Positions 45,506-53,394 of a DNA stretch of 64,000 nucleotides are shown here, piece by piece. A program made the position numbers and the translations under genes. The notes beneath the pieces were generated by a model. That model was not told the DNA's origin and ran no database searches. It saw only the letters and a list, made by a program, of their open reading frames with translations. The stretch lies in NCBI RefSeq assembly GCF_004005845.1, contig NZ_SADE01000002.1, positions 992,421 to 1,056,420 on the forward strand. The letters are read 5' to 3'. Origin of the DNA: Hwanghaeella grinnelliae (GTDB taxonomy: Bacteria; Pseudomonadota; Alphaproteobacteria; UBA8366; Aestuariispiraceae). How positions within the stretch are numbered: position 1 is the first letter of the stretch; each line of letters opens with the position of its first letter.

Positions 45506-46351
45506 ATGAGCATTGCCGACCTTGAAAAGACGATCGACGACGCCTTCGAGGCGCGCGACGGTATCAACACCTCCACCACCGGCGCGGTGCGCGACGCGGT
45601 TGAGGAAGCTTTGAACCTGCTCGATTCCGGGAAGGCCCGCGTCGCGGAGAAATCCGCTGACGGCTGGGTGGTCAATCAATGGCTGAAGAAAGCGGTGCTG
45701 CTCAGCTTCCGCCTGAACGACATGGCCCCAGTCCCGGGCGGTCCCGGAACCAACACCAACTGGTGGGACAAGGTGCCGAGCAAATTCGAAGGCTGGGGCG
45801 AGAACGCATTCCGCGCCGCGGGCTTCCGCGCGGTCCCGAACTGCATCGTACGCAGGTCCGCCTATATCGCGCCGGGCGTCGTGCTGATGCCCAGCTTCGT
45901 TAACCTGGGCGCCTATGTCGATAGCGGCACCATGGTCGATACCTGGGCCACCGTCGGGTCCTGTGCGCAAATCGGCAAGAACGTCCACCTGTCGGGCGGC
46001 GCCGGGATCGGCGGGGTTCTTGAACCCCTGCAGGCCGGCCCGGTGATCATCGAGGACAATTGCTTCATCGGTGCGCGCTCCGAAGTGGTGGAAGGCGTCG
46101 TCGTCGAAGAAGGGTCCGTGCTTTCCATGGGTGTTTTCATCGGCGCCAGCACCAAGATCGTCGACCGCAATACGGGCGATGTGCATATCGGCCGTGTTCC
46201 GGCCTATTCGGTGGTGGTGCCGGGTAGTCTGCCGGGTAAGCCTCTGCCGGACGGTTCGCCGGGGCCCAGCCTGTATTGCGCGGTGATCATCAAGCGCGTG
46301 GACGAGCGGACCCGGTCCAAGACTTCCATCAACGACCTGCTGCGTGATTGA
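45506..46351 (+). CDS. dapD: 2,3,4,5-tetrahydropyridine-2,6-dicarboxylate N-succinyltransferase
   Basis: 281 residues, cytosolic trimer in the succinylase branch of lysine/diaminopimelate synthesis. The N-terminal helical domain has [16 protein letters not shown], and the left-handed beta-helix of hexapeptide repeats includes [21 protein letters not shown] and [21 protein letters not shown] precedes the C-terminus. Length and motifs are standard. It is followed by dapE after 9 bp, the next step but one in the pathway, so they form an operon. Confidence 0.96.
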   Translation: MSIADLEKTIDDAFEARDGINTSTTGAVRDAVEEALNLLDSGKARVAEKSADGWVVNQWLKKAVLLSFRLNDMAPVPGGPGTNTNWWDKVPSKFEGWGENAFRAAGFRAVPNCIVRRSAYIAPGVVLMPSFVNLGAYVDSGTMVDTWATVGSCAQIGKNVHLSGGAGIGGVLEPLQAGPVIIEDNCFIGARSEVVEGVVVEEGSVLSMGVFIGASTKIVDRNTGDVHIGRVPAYSVVVPGSLPGKPLPDGSPGPSLYCAVIIKRVDERTRSKTSINDLLRD

Positions 46352-46360
46352 GCGGAATAG

Positions 46361-47524
46361 TTGACCGATATGGATCCCGTCGCTTTTGCCGCTGATCTTA
46401 TCCGTTGCCCCAGCGTCACGCCGGCCGAAGGCGGCGCGCTGGACCTGTTGCAGGAACGGCTGACGTCATTGGGGTTCCAGTGTCGTCGCATGCCGTTCCA
46501 CGCGCCGGGTACGGACCCTGTCGACAACCTCTATGCCCGTCTGGGCACCGGACAGCCGAACTTCGTTTTCGCGGGCCATACCGATGTGGTGCCGGTAGGA
46601 GACAATGGCGCCTGGACCCGGGACCCGTTCGCGGGCGAGGTTGCCGATGGCGTTCTGCACGGCCGTGGCGCTTCCGATATGAAGGGCGCCATCGCGGCCT
46701 TTACCGCCGCGGTGGCCCGTTTCCTCGATTCCCATGGTGCACCCAACGGGTCTATCAGCCTGTTGATCACCGGGGATGAGGAAGGTCCGGCGGTCAACGG
46801 AACCCGTAAAATGCTGGAAGCGCTGGCCGCCGATGGGGAGGTGTTCGACGCCTGCATCACCGGTGAACCGACGAACCCCGATGAACTGGGCGATATGGTA
46901 AAGATCGGCCGCCGGGGCAGCTTGAACGGTTACCTGACAGCCTTCGGGACCCAGGGCCATACCGGGTATCCGCATCTGGCCGATAACGCGGCCCATCGCA
47001 TGGTCGACCTGCTCAAGGCCTTGATCGATTTGGAACTGGACGCGGGTAGCGATCATTTCCAGGCCTCCACCCTTGCGATCTCGACCATCGATATCGCCAA
47101 TCCCGCAACCAATGTTATTCCCGCGGAAGCGAAAGCGGTCTTCAACATTCGGTTCAATGACTTGCACAGTAGCGCCTCGCTGGAGGAGAAGCTGCGTGCG
47201 GTTCTGGACGAAGCGGCTGGCGGGACGGCGCATTACGCGTTGGAAATCGTTTGCTCCGGCGAATCTTTCCTGACGCCGCCGGGTGATCTGTCGGAGATGC
47301 TGACCGAAGCCTGTCTGGAGGTCGTCGGACGGCGGCCTGAACTCAGCACGACCGGCGGGACGTCGGACTCCCGGTTCATCAAAGACTATTGCCCGGTTGT
47401 CGATTTCGGCCTTGTGGGCAAGACCATGCATAAAGTCGACGAACAGGTTCCTGTCGCCGATGTCGAGGGGTTAAGTCGGATCTACGGGAAAGTCCTGGAC
47501 CGGTATTTCGGCGTCGCGGACTGA
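46361..47524 (+). CDS. dapE: Succinyl-diaminopimelate desuccinylase
   Basis: 387-residue M20-family zinc hydrolase that releases succinate from N-succinyl-LL-DAP. Metal and catalytic motifs: [38 protein letters not shown], and [12 protein letters not shown]. The lid/dimerisation domain is in the middle. The start is uncertain: TTG 46361 has GAGCGGAA spaced 5 nt, and ATG 46370 removes only three residues. It belongs to the dapD-dapE unit with a small membrane-protein gene following after 14 bp. Confidence 0.95.
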   Translation: MTDMDPVAFAADLIRCPSVTPAEGGALDLLQERLTSLGFQCRRMPFHAPGTDPVDNLYARLGTGQPNFVFAGHTDVVPVGDNGAWTRDPFAGEVADGVLHGRGASDMKGAIAAFTAAVARFLDSHGAPNGSISLLITGDEEGPAVNGTRKMLEALAADGEVFDACITGEPTNPDELGDMVKIGRRGSLNGYLTAFGTQGHTGYPHLADNAAHRMVDLLKALIDLELDAGSDHFQASTLAISTIDIANPATNVIPAEAKAVFNIRFNDLHSSASLEEKLRAVLDEAAGGTAHYALEIVCSGESFLTPPGDLSEMLTEACLEVVGRRPELSTTGGTSDSRFIKDYCPVVDFGLVGKTMHKVDEQVPVADVEGLSRIYGKVLDRYFGVAD

Positions 47525-47538
47525 TCGGAATCCACTGG

Positions 47539-48126
47539 ATGCAATCGCCTCCCTCCCTTGTGGAAGTTCAGGTCAATCTCATTGGCGCCTGGCGCTTGTT
47601 CCGCCGCGATCCCAGCGGGATAAACCTTTTCGGTCAAGACGAAGCGGCATTCTGGAAAAGCTTCTGGTGCGCGGTGATCATCGCGCCGGCCTATATCGCC
47701 CTTCTGGTGCTGATTCCTGACCAGTTGAGGACCCAGGTCTCCCTCGTACGGGTCGTCCCGGTGGAGATTATTTCCTACGCGATCGGATGGGTGGCATGGC
47801 CTTTGATCGCCTACACCCTGCTCGGCGTCATGGGGGTTCGGGACAGATATATCCCCTATATCGTCGCCTATAACTGGTCCAGCGGGCCGCAGGTCCTCAT
47901 GTTGTTGGGCATCGCACTCGTCTCGGCGGCATTTAACCTGCCGATGGACGCTTTCCTAATGATGAACCTGTTCGCGATGATCTGGTTGTTGGCCTATCAC
48001 GGCTACATCATCCGGGTGGCCACCGGGCTCGATATAGGGGTCGTCTTCCTCATGGTCCTGGGGGAAGCGGTGTTGAGCTACATGGTCAATTTCGCCCGGG
48101 ACGTCGTGACATTGGGCTTGTTCTGA
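47539..48126 (+). CDS. Conserved membrane protein of unknown function (YIP1-like layout)
   Basis: 195 residues with about five hydrophobic segments. A soluble N-terminus (GAWRLFRRDPSGINLFG) is followed by TM-rich text with YNWSSGPQVLML and a final helix. The NLFGQDEAAFWKSF segment before TM1 and the bundle layout resemble small YIP1-like or transporter-like proteins, but I cannot name a family. It lies 14 bp after dapE and is probably co-transcribed; a link to lysine synthesis is not implied. Confidence 0.7.
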   Translation: MQSPPSLVEVQVNLIGAWRLFRRDPSGINLFGQDEAAFWKSFWCAVIIAPAYIALLVLIPDQLRTQVSLVRVVPVEIISYAIGWVAWPLIAYTLLGVMGVRDRYIPYIVAYNWSSGPQVLMLLGIALVSAAFNLPMDAFLMMNLFAMIWLLAYHGYIIRVATGLDIGVVFLMVLGEAVLSYMVNFARDVVTLGLF

Positions 48127-48159
48127 CGACGGGTCCGGTCGGTCAGGCCCGGTGCGGCG

Positions 48160-48912
48160 TTATTCTTCCTCGTCCGGATATTTCACCGAAACCAGATACA
48201 GGCCTCCCGGCGGGGCCGTGGGACCTGCCGCGCTTCGGGACTTCGCGTCCAAAGCCTTTTTCACCATATGCGGCGTCCATTTACCGCGGCCGACCAATTC
48301 CAAGGTTCCGACGATAATCCGGACCTGATTGTGCAGGAACGATCGCGCGGCGACGTCGACGTGAATTTCCTCACCGGCCCGGCGGACGCGAACCCTGTCC
48401 ATCGTTTTAACCGGGCTGTCGGCTTGGCATTCGGTGCTGCGGAAACTGGTGAAATCGTGATTGCCGATCAGGGCCTGGGCGGCTTCGTGCATGGCCTCGG
48501 CATCGAGCGGGCGCTGATTATGCCAGACCTTGCCCGAATCGAGGGCGGGCGGCGGCCGGCGGTTCAGAATACGATACAGATAAACGCGGCCGATGGCGGA
48601 AAACCGGGCGTGAAAATCATCCGGCACGGGCTCTGCTTCCAGGATTGAGATCGGGTCCGGGCGCAGGTGGAAATTGAGCGCATCACGGACCTGGCTGGCG
48701 CGCAGGTCCTTGGCAATGTCGACATGAGCGACCTGGGCCAATGCATGGACGCCGGAATCCGTTCGGCCGGCCCCTTGAACAAGGGTCTCGCAGCCGCAAA
48801 GCTTCTCAGCCGCTTCCTCCAGCCGTTGCTGTACGGTTTGGCCGTTATCCTGACGTTGCCAACCCACATAGGGGCCGCCGTCATATTCCAGGGTAAGTTT
48901 CCAACGTTGCAT
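48160..48912 (-). CDS. truA: tRNA pseudouridine synthase A
   Basis: 250 residues. It makes pseudouridine 38-40 in the tRNA anticodon arm. The catalytic Asp is in GAGRTDSGVHALAQV; other blocks are LEYDGGPYVGWQRQ, RFSAIGRVYLYRI and SFLHNQVRIIVG. ATG 48912 gives the standard N-terminus; an in-frame GTG 15 nt earlier is less likely. It is convergent with the dapE unit. Confidence 0.96.
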   Translation of the reverse strand: MQRWKLTLEYDGGPYVGWQRQDNGQTVQQRLEEAAEKLCGCETLVQGAGRTDSGVHALAQVAHVDIAKDLRASQVRDALNFHLRPDPISILEAEPVPDDFHARFSAIGRVYLYRILNRRPPPALDSGKVWHNQRPLDAEAMHEAAQALIGNHDFTSFRSTECQADSPVKTMDRVRVRRAGEEIHVDVAARSFLHNQVRIIVGTLELVGRGKWTPHMVKKALDAKSRSAAGPTAPPGGLYLVSVKYPDEEE

Positions 48913-48987
48913 GGGCGCAAACTGCACGGCGCGGCGGCTGCGTCAAGATAGACCCGCCACGCCGTGCATTTGCTTGTCTTAGGCAGA

Positions 48988-49515
48988 CTATTCCGTCGTG
49001 GTTTTGCCGTGCTGCATATGGCCGTGGCCGTCGCCACCAGGGCCTTTCGCGGCGACCCCCATGACCGTGACCGGTACCGTGACCTCACCTGTCTTCGAGA
49101 AGTTGAGCTTCACTTGGAAATGCTCACCTTCCTTCAGCGGACCATGCAGGCTCATCAACATTACATGCAGGCCACCCGGTTTCATCATCACCATGCCGCC
49201 GGCGGGTACGGTGACGTCCCCGGCGGGCATCATCTTCATGACGCCGTTTTCGTGCTTGTGGGTGTGGACCTCGGTCTTGCCGCCGACACCGCTATCGGCG
49301 CCGATCAGGACGTCGTCGCTATCGCCCTTGTTGTGAATGACGAAGAAGGCCGCCCCGGCCTTGGCATGATCGGTGGCGCTGGCGCGCGCCCAACCCGGCT
49401 CGATCGTCAGATCGCCTGACGTGACCGGCTCCATGGCTTGGGCGGCGATCGGCGCCGCGGCGATGGACATAATGGTGAATAGAGCGGCGGCGGCCGCTTT
49501 AAGAATGGTATTCAT
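48988..49515 (-). CDS. Periplasmic copper chaperone PCu(A)C
   Basis: 175 residues with a signal peptide (LKAAAAALFTIMSIAAAPIAAQA). The copper site follows the family pattern: VHTHKHENGVMKMM, then GGLHVMLMSL, giving the His/Met ligands H..M..H.M. The C-terminus is His/Gly-rich (GDGHGHMQHG) and may add metal binding. It delivers Cu(I) for cytochrome oxidase assembly in characterised homologues. It is 38 bp downstream of a DUF2946-like gene, a usual partner, and follows metA in the same orientation. Confidence 0.92.
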   Translation of the reverse strand: MNTILKAAAAALFTIMSIAAAPIAAQAMEPVTSGDLTIEPGWARASATDHAKAGAAFFVIHNKGDSDDVLIGADSGVGGKTEVHTHKHENGVMKMMPAGDVTVPAGGMVMMKPGGLHVMLMSLHGPLKEGEHFQVKLNFSKTGEVTVPVTVMGVAAKGPGGDGHGHMQHGKTTTE

Positions 49516-49553
49516 GGTCGTAACTCCGACGAAATAAAGTTGATGCTTGGTTT

Positions 49554-49991
49554 TTAGGCGTTGGCCCGCGTAGGGCCCGCCGCCGGCGGGCCACGCGCAT
49601 CAAATCCCGCCCTGGGGGCGGTTCCCGGATTGTGGTCGGATGACAGAATAGGAAGGCGCTCGCCCAGGGCTGCGGGCTGAACGGTTTCTTCGAAGCCGCG
49701 GGCGGGCAGGAAGAGGTGTGCGGCATGGAGGACGCAATGATTGCAGGCCTCCACATAGCTTCCGCGCCCATCCTCACCATTTGCCGTATCGCTGAATGGC
49801 TGGGAAGCGGCGGCGGGCAAGGGGACGCGGACGATACCGTCGGCGGCGCAAATCTCCAGAACACGATTGGGCGCGCCTGGTTCCGCGGCAACAGACAGGG
49901 GAATCGGAAGCAACAGTTGGAAAAACAGCCCGAAAAGGGCCAATCCAACCGCCAGCGAGCGACGTGCGCTATGACCCGCGCGTGCCGTCAT
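49554..49991 (-). CDS. DUF2946-like exported protein
   Basis: 145 residues. An N-terminal hydrophobic segment (LAVGLALFGLFFQLLLPIPL) serves as signal or anchor, followed by a CADG and an EACNHCVLHAAH block. CxxC in that position is typical of DUF2946 proteins, which occur beside copper genes. The C-terminus is Gly/Ala/Pro-rich. The start overlaps the metA stop (ATGA), and PCu(A)C follows 38 bp later, so the three may be one transcript. The assignment is moderate. Confidence 0.7.
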   Translation of the reverse strand: MTARAGHSARRSLAVGLALFGLFFQLLLPIPLSVAAEPGAPNRVLEICAADGIVRVPLPAAASQPFSDTANGEDGRGSYVEACNHCVLHAAHLFLPARGFEETVQPAALGERLPILSSDHNPGTAPRAGFDARGPPAAGPTRANA

Positions 49992-50917
49992 TCGGCGGCC
50001 ATCTTACCGATGTCCTCAATCTCGAAAGGCACCGATTGGTAGACATCGTTGATCCAGTTGCTGAACAGCAGATGGGCATGGGCCCGCCAGCGGTTCGGCG
50101 GTTCCTGCGCCGGGTCGTCGTCGGGGAAGTAGTTCTTCGGCACGTCGATCGGCAGACCCTGGCTGGCATCGCGGTTGTATTCGTCGGCCAGCGTGCGGGC
50201 ATCATATTCCAGATGATTGAATATGTAGATCTGGCGGTAACGCTGGTCCTGCACCAAGCACAGGCCGGATTCCGGCGATTCCGCCAGGACCTGCAGCATC
50301 GGGTCTTCCGGCAGGTCTTCTTTCCGCGTTTCGGTATGCCTGGAAACCGGAATCTGGAACGTATCATTGAAACCGCGCAGCAGCGTATTCCCCGGCGCGG
50401 TTACAGTGTGTTCGAACACGCCGAACATTTTCCCGGGCAGTTCGTGCTTGGGAATGTCGCGGAAATGTTTCAACGCGGCCTGGGCGCCCCAACAGATGTT
50501 GAACGTGCTGTGCACATTGCTTTGGGTCCAGTCGAAAATACGGTTCATTTCCGCCCAATAGTGTACGTCCTCGAAGGGCAGGGTCTCGATCGGCGCGCCG
50601 GTGACGATAAGCCCGTCGAACTTCTGATCCTTCACGTCTTCCCAGGTGTGGTAGAACGCGCTGAGATGTTTCTGGGACACATTCGTCGGCACGTAGGATC
50701 CCGTCGTCAGCAGGGTCAGTTCAACCTGCAACGGCGTGGCGCCGATCAGCCGGGTCAGCTGTGTCTCGGTGCTTTCTTTTTTTGGCATCAAATTCAGGAC
50801 AGCGATTCGCATCGGCCGTACGTCCTGACGGACCGCATCGCGTTCATCCATCACAACGACGCCCTCATCTTCGAGATGACGGCGGGCGGGGAGCTCGTCC
50901 GGAATCTTGATCGGCAT
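49988..50917 (-). CDS. metA: Homoserine O-acyltransferase MetA, predicted acetyl-CoA specific
   Basis: 309 residues. It acylates homoserine in methionine synthesis. The nucleophile is Cys142 (NICWGAQAALK) and the active His is in SRHTE, with a Glu in HLEYDA. Residue 111 is Glu in GAPIETLPFEDV. In characterised family members Glu here directs acetyl-CoA use, whereas Gly (GAPLG in E. coli) directs succinyl-CoA, so this should be an O-acetyltransferase despite the MetA fold. The start at ATG 50917 is standard. It overlaps the DUF2946-like gene downstream. No SAM riboswitch was recognised upstream. Confidence 0.93.
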   Translation of the reverse strand: MPIKIPDELPARRHLEDEGVVVMDERDAVRQDVRPMRIAVLNLMPKKESTETQLTRLIGATPLQVELTLLTTGSYVPTNVSQKHLSAFYHTWEDVKDQKFDGLIVTGAPIETLPFEDVHYWAEMNRIFDWTQSNVHSTFNICWGAQAALKHFRDIPKHELPGKMFGVFEHTVTAPGNTLLRGFNDTFQIPVSRHTETRKEDLPEDPMLQVLAESPESGLCLVQDQRYRQIYIFNHLEYDARTLADEYNRDASQGLPIDVPKNYFPDDDPAQEPPNRWRAHAHLLFSNWINDVYQSVPFEIEDIGKMAAE

Positions 50918-51357
50918 CTGCTCTGGTCCTCAACTCAACGCGCCCTAAGGGGGCGGTCCCACAAAACACCTTTTGCCCCATATCAACGCTTTTGGCGGAT
51001 CTGCGGCGATCGGCTCGGGACCGGGATTTCCTCCAGGGCGCTCTGCTATAGGGCTCTGTTTTTCATTTTTCCCAGGATACATAACAAACAGGCGGCTGGC
51101 TGCAACAGTTAACGCCGCATGGCCGGTATGCCCCACGAACCCTTGATATCTGGTGAGCGGTCCGCGACCCGCAAGTCCGGACTGCCCACCCGTCGGGCAA
51201 AATGCCTTTTCTGGAAAGAATGCGTCCACGTCAAAGGGCACACTGACCAATTGCCAACAAGCCAGTCAGACTGTAGGAGTGTGCCCCCGGCAAAGCACGG
51301 TTTCTCCCGGTTTTGCTGGATAACGATGGCCTCAACGACGCTGGACCTGCCTGCATC
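50918..51357. other. Divergent intergenic region between metA and chorismate mutase
   Basis: 440 bp. It must hold promoters for both genes. A short stem CGCCC/GGGCG lies in the metA leader near 50939-50955. I saw no recognisable SAM-II or T-box element. An 80-codon open frame (51119-51361) ends in an ATGA overlap with the mutase start but has no coding signature I recognise. Confidence 0.45.
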
Positions 51358-52221
51358 ATGACGAACCGCTCCCTGGATGATCTTCGGCGGGAAATCGACG
51401 AGATCGATGACGCTATCCATGACTTGATCATGAAACGCGCCGACGTGGTGCAACATGTGGGGGCCGCGAAGAAAAGTCAGACGGTTCTGCCGATCCGTCC
51501 GTCCCGCGAAGCTTTCATGCTGCGCCGGTTGAGCGGCCGTCATAATGGCCCGTTCCAGCTGTCGGCCCTGGCGCGGATGTGGCACGAGATGATCGCCGCC
51601 TTCACCATGATCCAGGCCAGCTACAAAATTGCCGTTTTTTCGGACACGTCGCATCACACGCTTTGGGACCTGGCGCGGGACCAATTCGGCTCGCAAGTGC
51701 CCATGACCGCCTTTGAAACCCGGCGGGAAGTGCTGCAGCAGGTTATGAACGGACAGGCGGATGTAGGCGTCCTTCCCCCGCCGGAAGAAGATGACGACCA
51801 TCCCTGGTGGACCCAACTGGCCGTCCCCGGCGCGCCAGTCATCGTCCAGCGCATGCCCTTTGCCGGCGTCGGCAATGTACGCGGCGTTCCGGCGGAAGCT
51901 GTAGCGATCGCCCGGCTCGAACCTGAACCGACCGGTGATGACGTCAGTTTCATCGTTTTCGCGACAGCCGATCCCGTCAGTCGAAGCACCTTGGTCTCCA
52001 AAATGAAGGAAGCGAGCCTGCCTGGCGTGCTGCTTGCCTCGCTGGAGCAGAACGGCGAGTGGATACATCTTGCACAGGTGGAAGACTTCGTTGCCTCGGA
52101 AGACCAGCGCGTGACCAAATTCGTGAAGGCGGGCCCGGCAATAGCGGCGCGGGTGATTGGTGCTTATGCAATGCCGATTGCAGGGGCGTCAAAGCCCGGC
52201 GGTGCCGAGGCCGGCGAATAA
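51358..52221 (+). CDS. Chorismate mutase (AroQ) with a C-terminal PDT-like domain
   Basis: 287 residues. Residues ~1-85 are an AroQ helical mutase: LDDLRREIDEIDDAI carries the first active-site Arg (residue 10/11), KRADVV the second and AAKKSQ the Lys, converting chorismate to prephenate. The remaining ~200 residues have the layout of a prephenate dehydratase (YKIAVFSDTSHHTLWDLA, then EVLQQVMNGQADVGVLPPPEE), but they lack the PIENS and TRF catalytic motifs, so that half is probably a non-catalytic relic or regulatory domain. It lies 66 bp upstream of hisC, a common alphaproteobacterial pair. The start is chosen from the family N-terminus. Confidence 0.85.
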   Translation: MTNRSLDDLRREIDEIDDAIHDLIMKRADVVQHVGAAKKSQTVLPIRPSREAFMLRRLSGRHNGPFQLSALARMWHEMIAAFTMIQASYKIAVFSDTSHHTLWDLARDQFGSQVPMTAFETRREVLQQVMNGQADVGVLPPPEEDDDHPWWTQLAVPGAPVIVQRMPFAGVGNVRGVPAEAVAIARLEPEPTGDDVSFIVFATADPVSRSTLVSKMKEASLPGVLLASLEQNGEWIHLAQVEDFVASEDQRVTKFVKAGPAIAARVIGAYAMPIAGASKPGGAEAGE

Positions 52222-52229
52222 GGTACTGG

Positions 52230-52274
52230 TGATTAAGTTTCTTGTAGCTAAGTTTCTGGCGGTTAAGTTTTTGG
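52230..52274. repeat. Three tandem 15-bp repeats between chorismate mutase and hisC
   Basis: Units at 52230-52244, 52245-52259 and 52260-52274 share the core TTAAGTTTCTTG / CTAAGTTTCTGG / TTAAGTTTTTGG. They fill most of the 66-bp gap and end just before the hisC ribosome-binding site. Each unit contains a TAA or TAG. Confidence 0.85.
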
Positions 52275-52287
52275 GGAGCAAGGACAG

Positions 52288-53376
52288 ATGATGCGGCCGA
52301 CTCCGAAGCCGGGCGTGATGGATGCCCCGCTATACGTTCCGGGCGATCACAAACTGGAAGGGATCGACGAACCGGCGATCCTGTCCGCCAACGAAAATCC
52401 GTTGGGACCGAGTGCCGAAGCCGTCGGCGCGTTTCGCGACGGTGCGGAAAAGCTACATCGCTATCCCGACGGGGGCGCCAATGAATTGCGCCGCGCGATC
52501 GGGGAGGTGAACGGGCTGGACCCGAATCGGATCATCTGTGGTGCTGGGTCGGACGAATTGATCACGCTGTTGATCCGGGCTTATGCCGGCGTCGGGGATG
52601 AGGTCGTCTATTCCAAACACGGTTTCGCCATGTACCGGATCACCGCGATCACCACGGGCGCGACACCGGTGGCTGCGCCCGAGAAGAACCTGACGACCGA
52701 TGTCGACGCGATTCTGGCCGCGGTCGGCCCTCAGACGAAGCTGGTCTTCATCGCAAATCCGAATAATCCGACCGGCACCTATCTAGACGATAGCGAGGTT
52801 CGCCGCCTGATCGAAGGTCTGCCGTCGCATGTTCTTTGCGTGCTGGACGCGGCTTATGCGGAATACGTCTCCCGCAACGATTATTCAGCCGGTGCGGGCT
52901 TCGTCGACGATTACGACAATGTCGTCATGCTGCGGACGTTCTCCAAGATCTACGGATTGGCTGCGCTCCGTCTCGGCTGGGGCTATGCCCGTGCCGAGGT
53001 CATCGATGCCATGAACCGGCTTCGCAGCCCCTTCAATGTCAGTTCCGCCGCACAGGCAGCCGGTATCGCCGCGATCCGCGATACGGCGCATGTGGCGGAA
53101 AGCGTCCGGCACAATGACGAATGGCTGGTCTGGCTGACGGAAACGATCCGGGGGCTGGGTCTTGAAGTGAACCCATCGGTCGGGAACTTCATCCTTGTCG
53201 GGTTTGGCGACGCAGACCGCTGCAAGCGAGCGAATGCTTTCCTGGAATCGCAGGGCGTTATTGCGCGCGGTGTCGGAGGGTACGATCTGCCGGAATATCT
53301 CCGCCTGACCGTCGGGACGGAAAAGGAATGCCATATGTCGGTCGATGCCCTGAAAGGGTTCCTGGCGACCGAATAG
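52288..53376 (+). CDS. hisC: Histidinol-phosphate/aromatic aminotransferase
   Basis: 362-residue PLP enzyme of aminotransferase class I. The PLP Lys is ~220 in RTFSKIYGLAALRLGWG; NPNNPTGT and DAAYAEYV are the other cofactor blocks; ENPLGPS is at the N-terminus. HisC enzymes transaminate imidazole-acetol phosphate, and the copy beside chorismate mutase commonly acts on prephenate or phenylpyruvate/4-hydroxyphenylpyruvate. No his genes are nearby, so the aromatic role is the better guess. The usual third gene, tyrA/tyrC, is absent here. GGGGAGCAAGGA precedes the ATG. Confidence 0.92.
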   Translation: MMRPTPKPGVMDAPLYVPGDHKLEGIDEPAILSANENPLGPSAEAVGAFRDGAEKLHRYPDGGANELRRAIGEVNGLDPNRIICGAGSDELITLLIRAYAGVGDEVVYSKHGFAMYRITAITTGATPVAAPEKNLTTDVDAILAAVGPQTKLVFIANPNNPTGTYLDDSEVRRLIEGLPSHVLCVLDAAYAEYVSRNDYSAGAGFVDDYDNVVMLRTFSKIYGLAALRLGWGYARAEVIDAMNRLRSPFNVSSAAQAAGIAAIRDTAHVAESVRHNDEWLVWLTETIRGLGLEVNPSVGNFILVGFGDADRCKRANAFLESQGVIARGVGGYDLPEYLRLTVGTEKECHMSVDALKGFLATE

Positions 53377-53394
53377 AATGCTTTGAAGGCGGTA

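Noticed and set aside
50918-51060. Possible SAM-II riboswitch upstream of metA
   Set aside because: I looked for the alphaproteobacterial SAM-II pseudoknot blocks on the minus strand and did not find them; only a short CGCCC/GGGCG stem is present.
51119-51361. 80-codon frame ending in an ATGA overlap with chorismate mutase, considered as a leader peptide
   Set aside because: No run of Phe or Tyr codons, no attenuator hairpin with a T-tract and no convincing ribosome-binding site.
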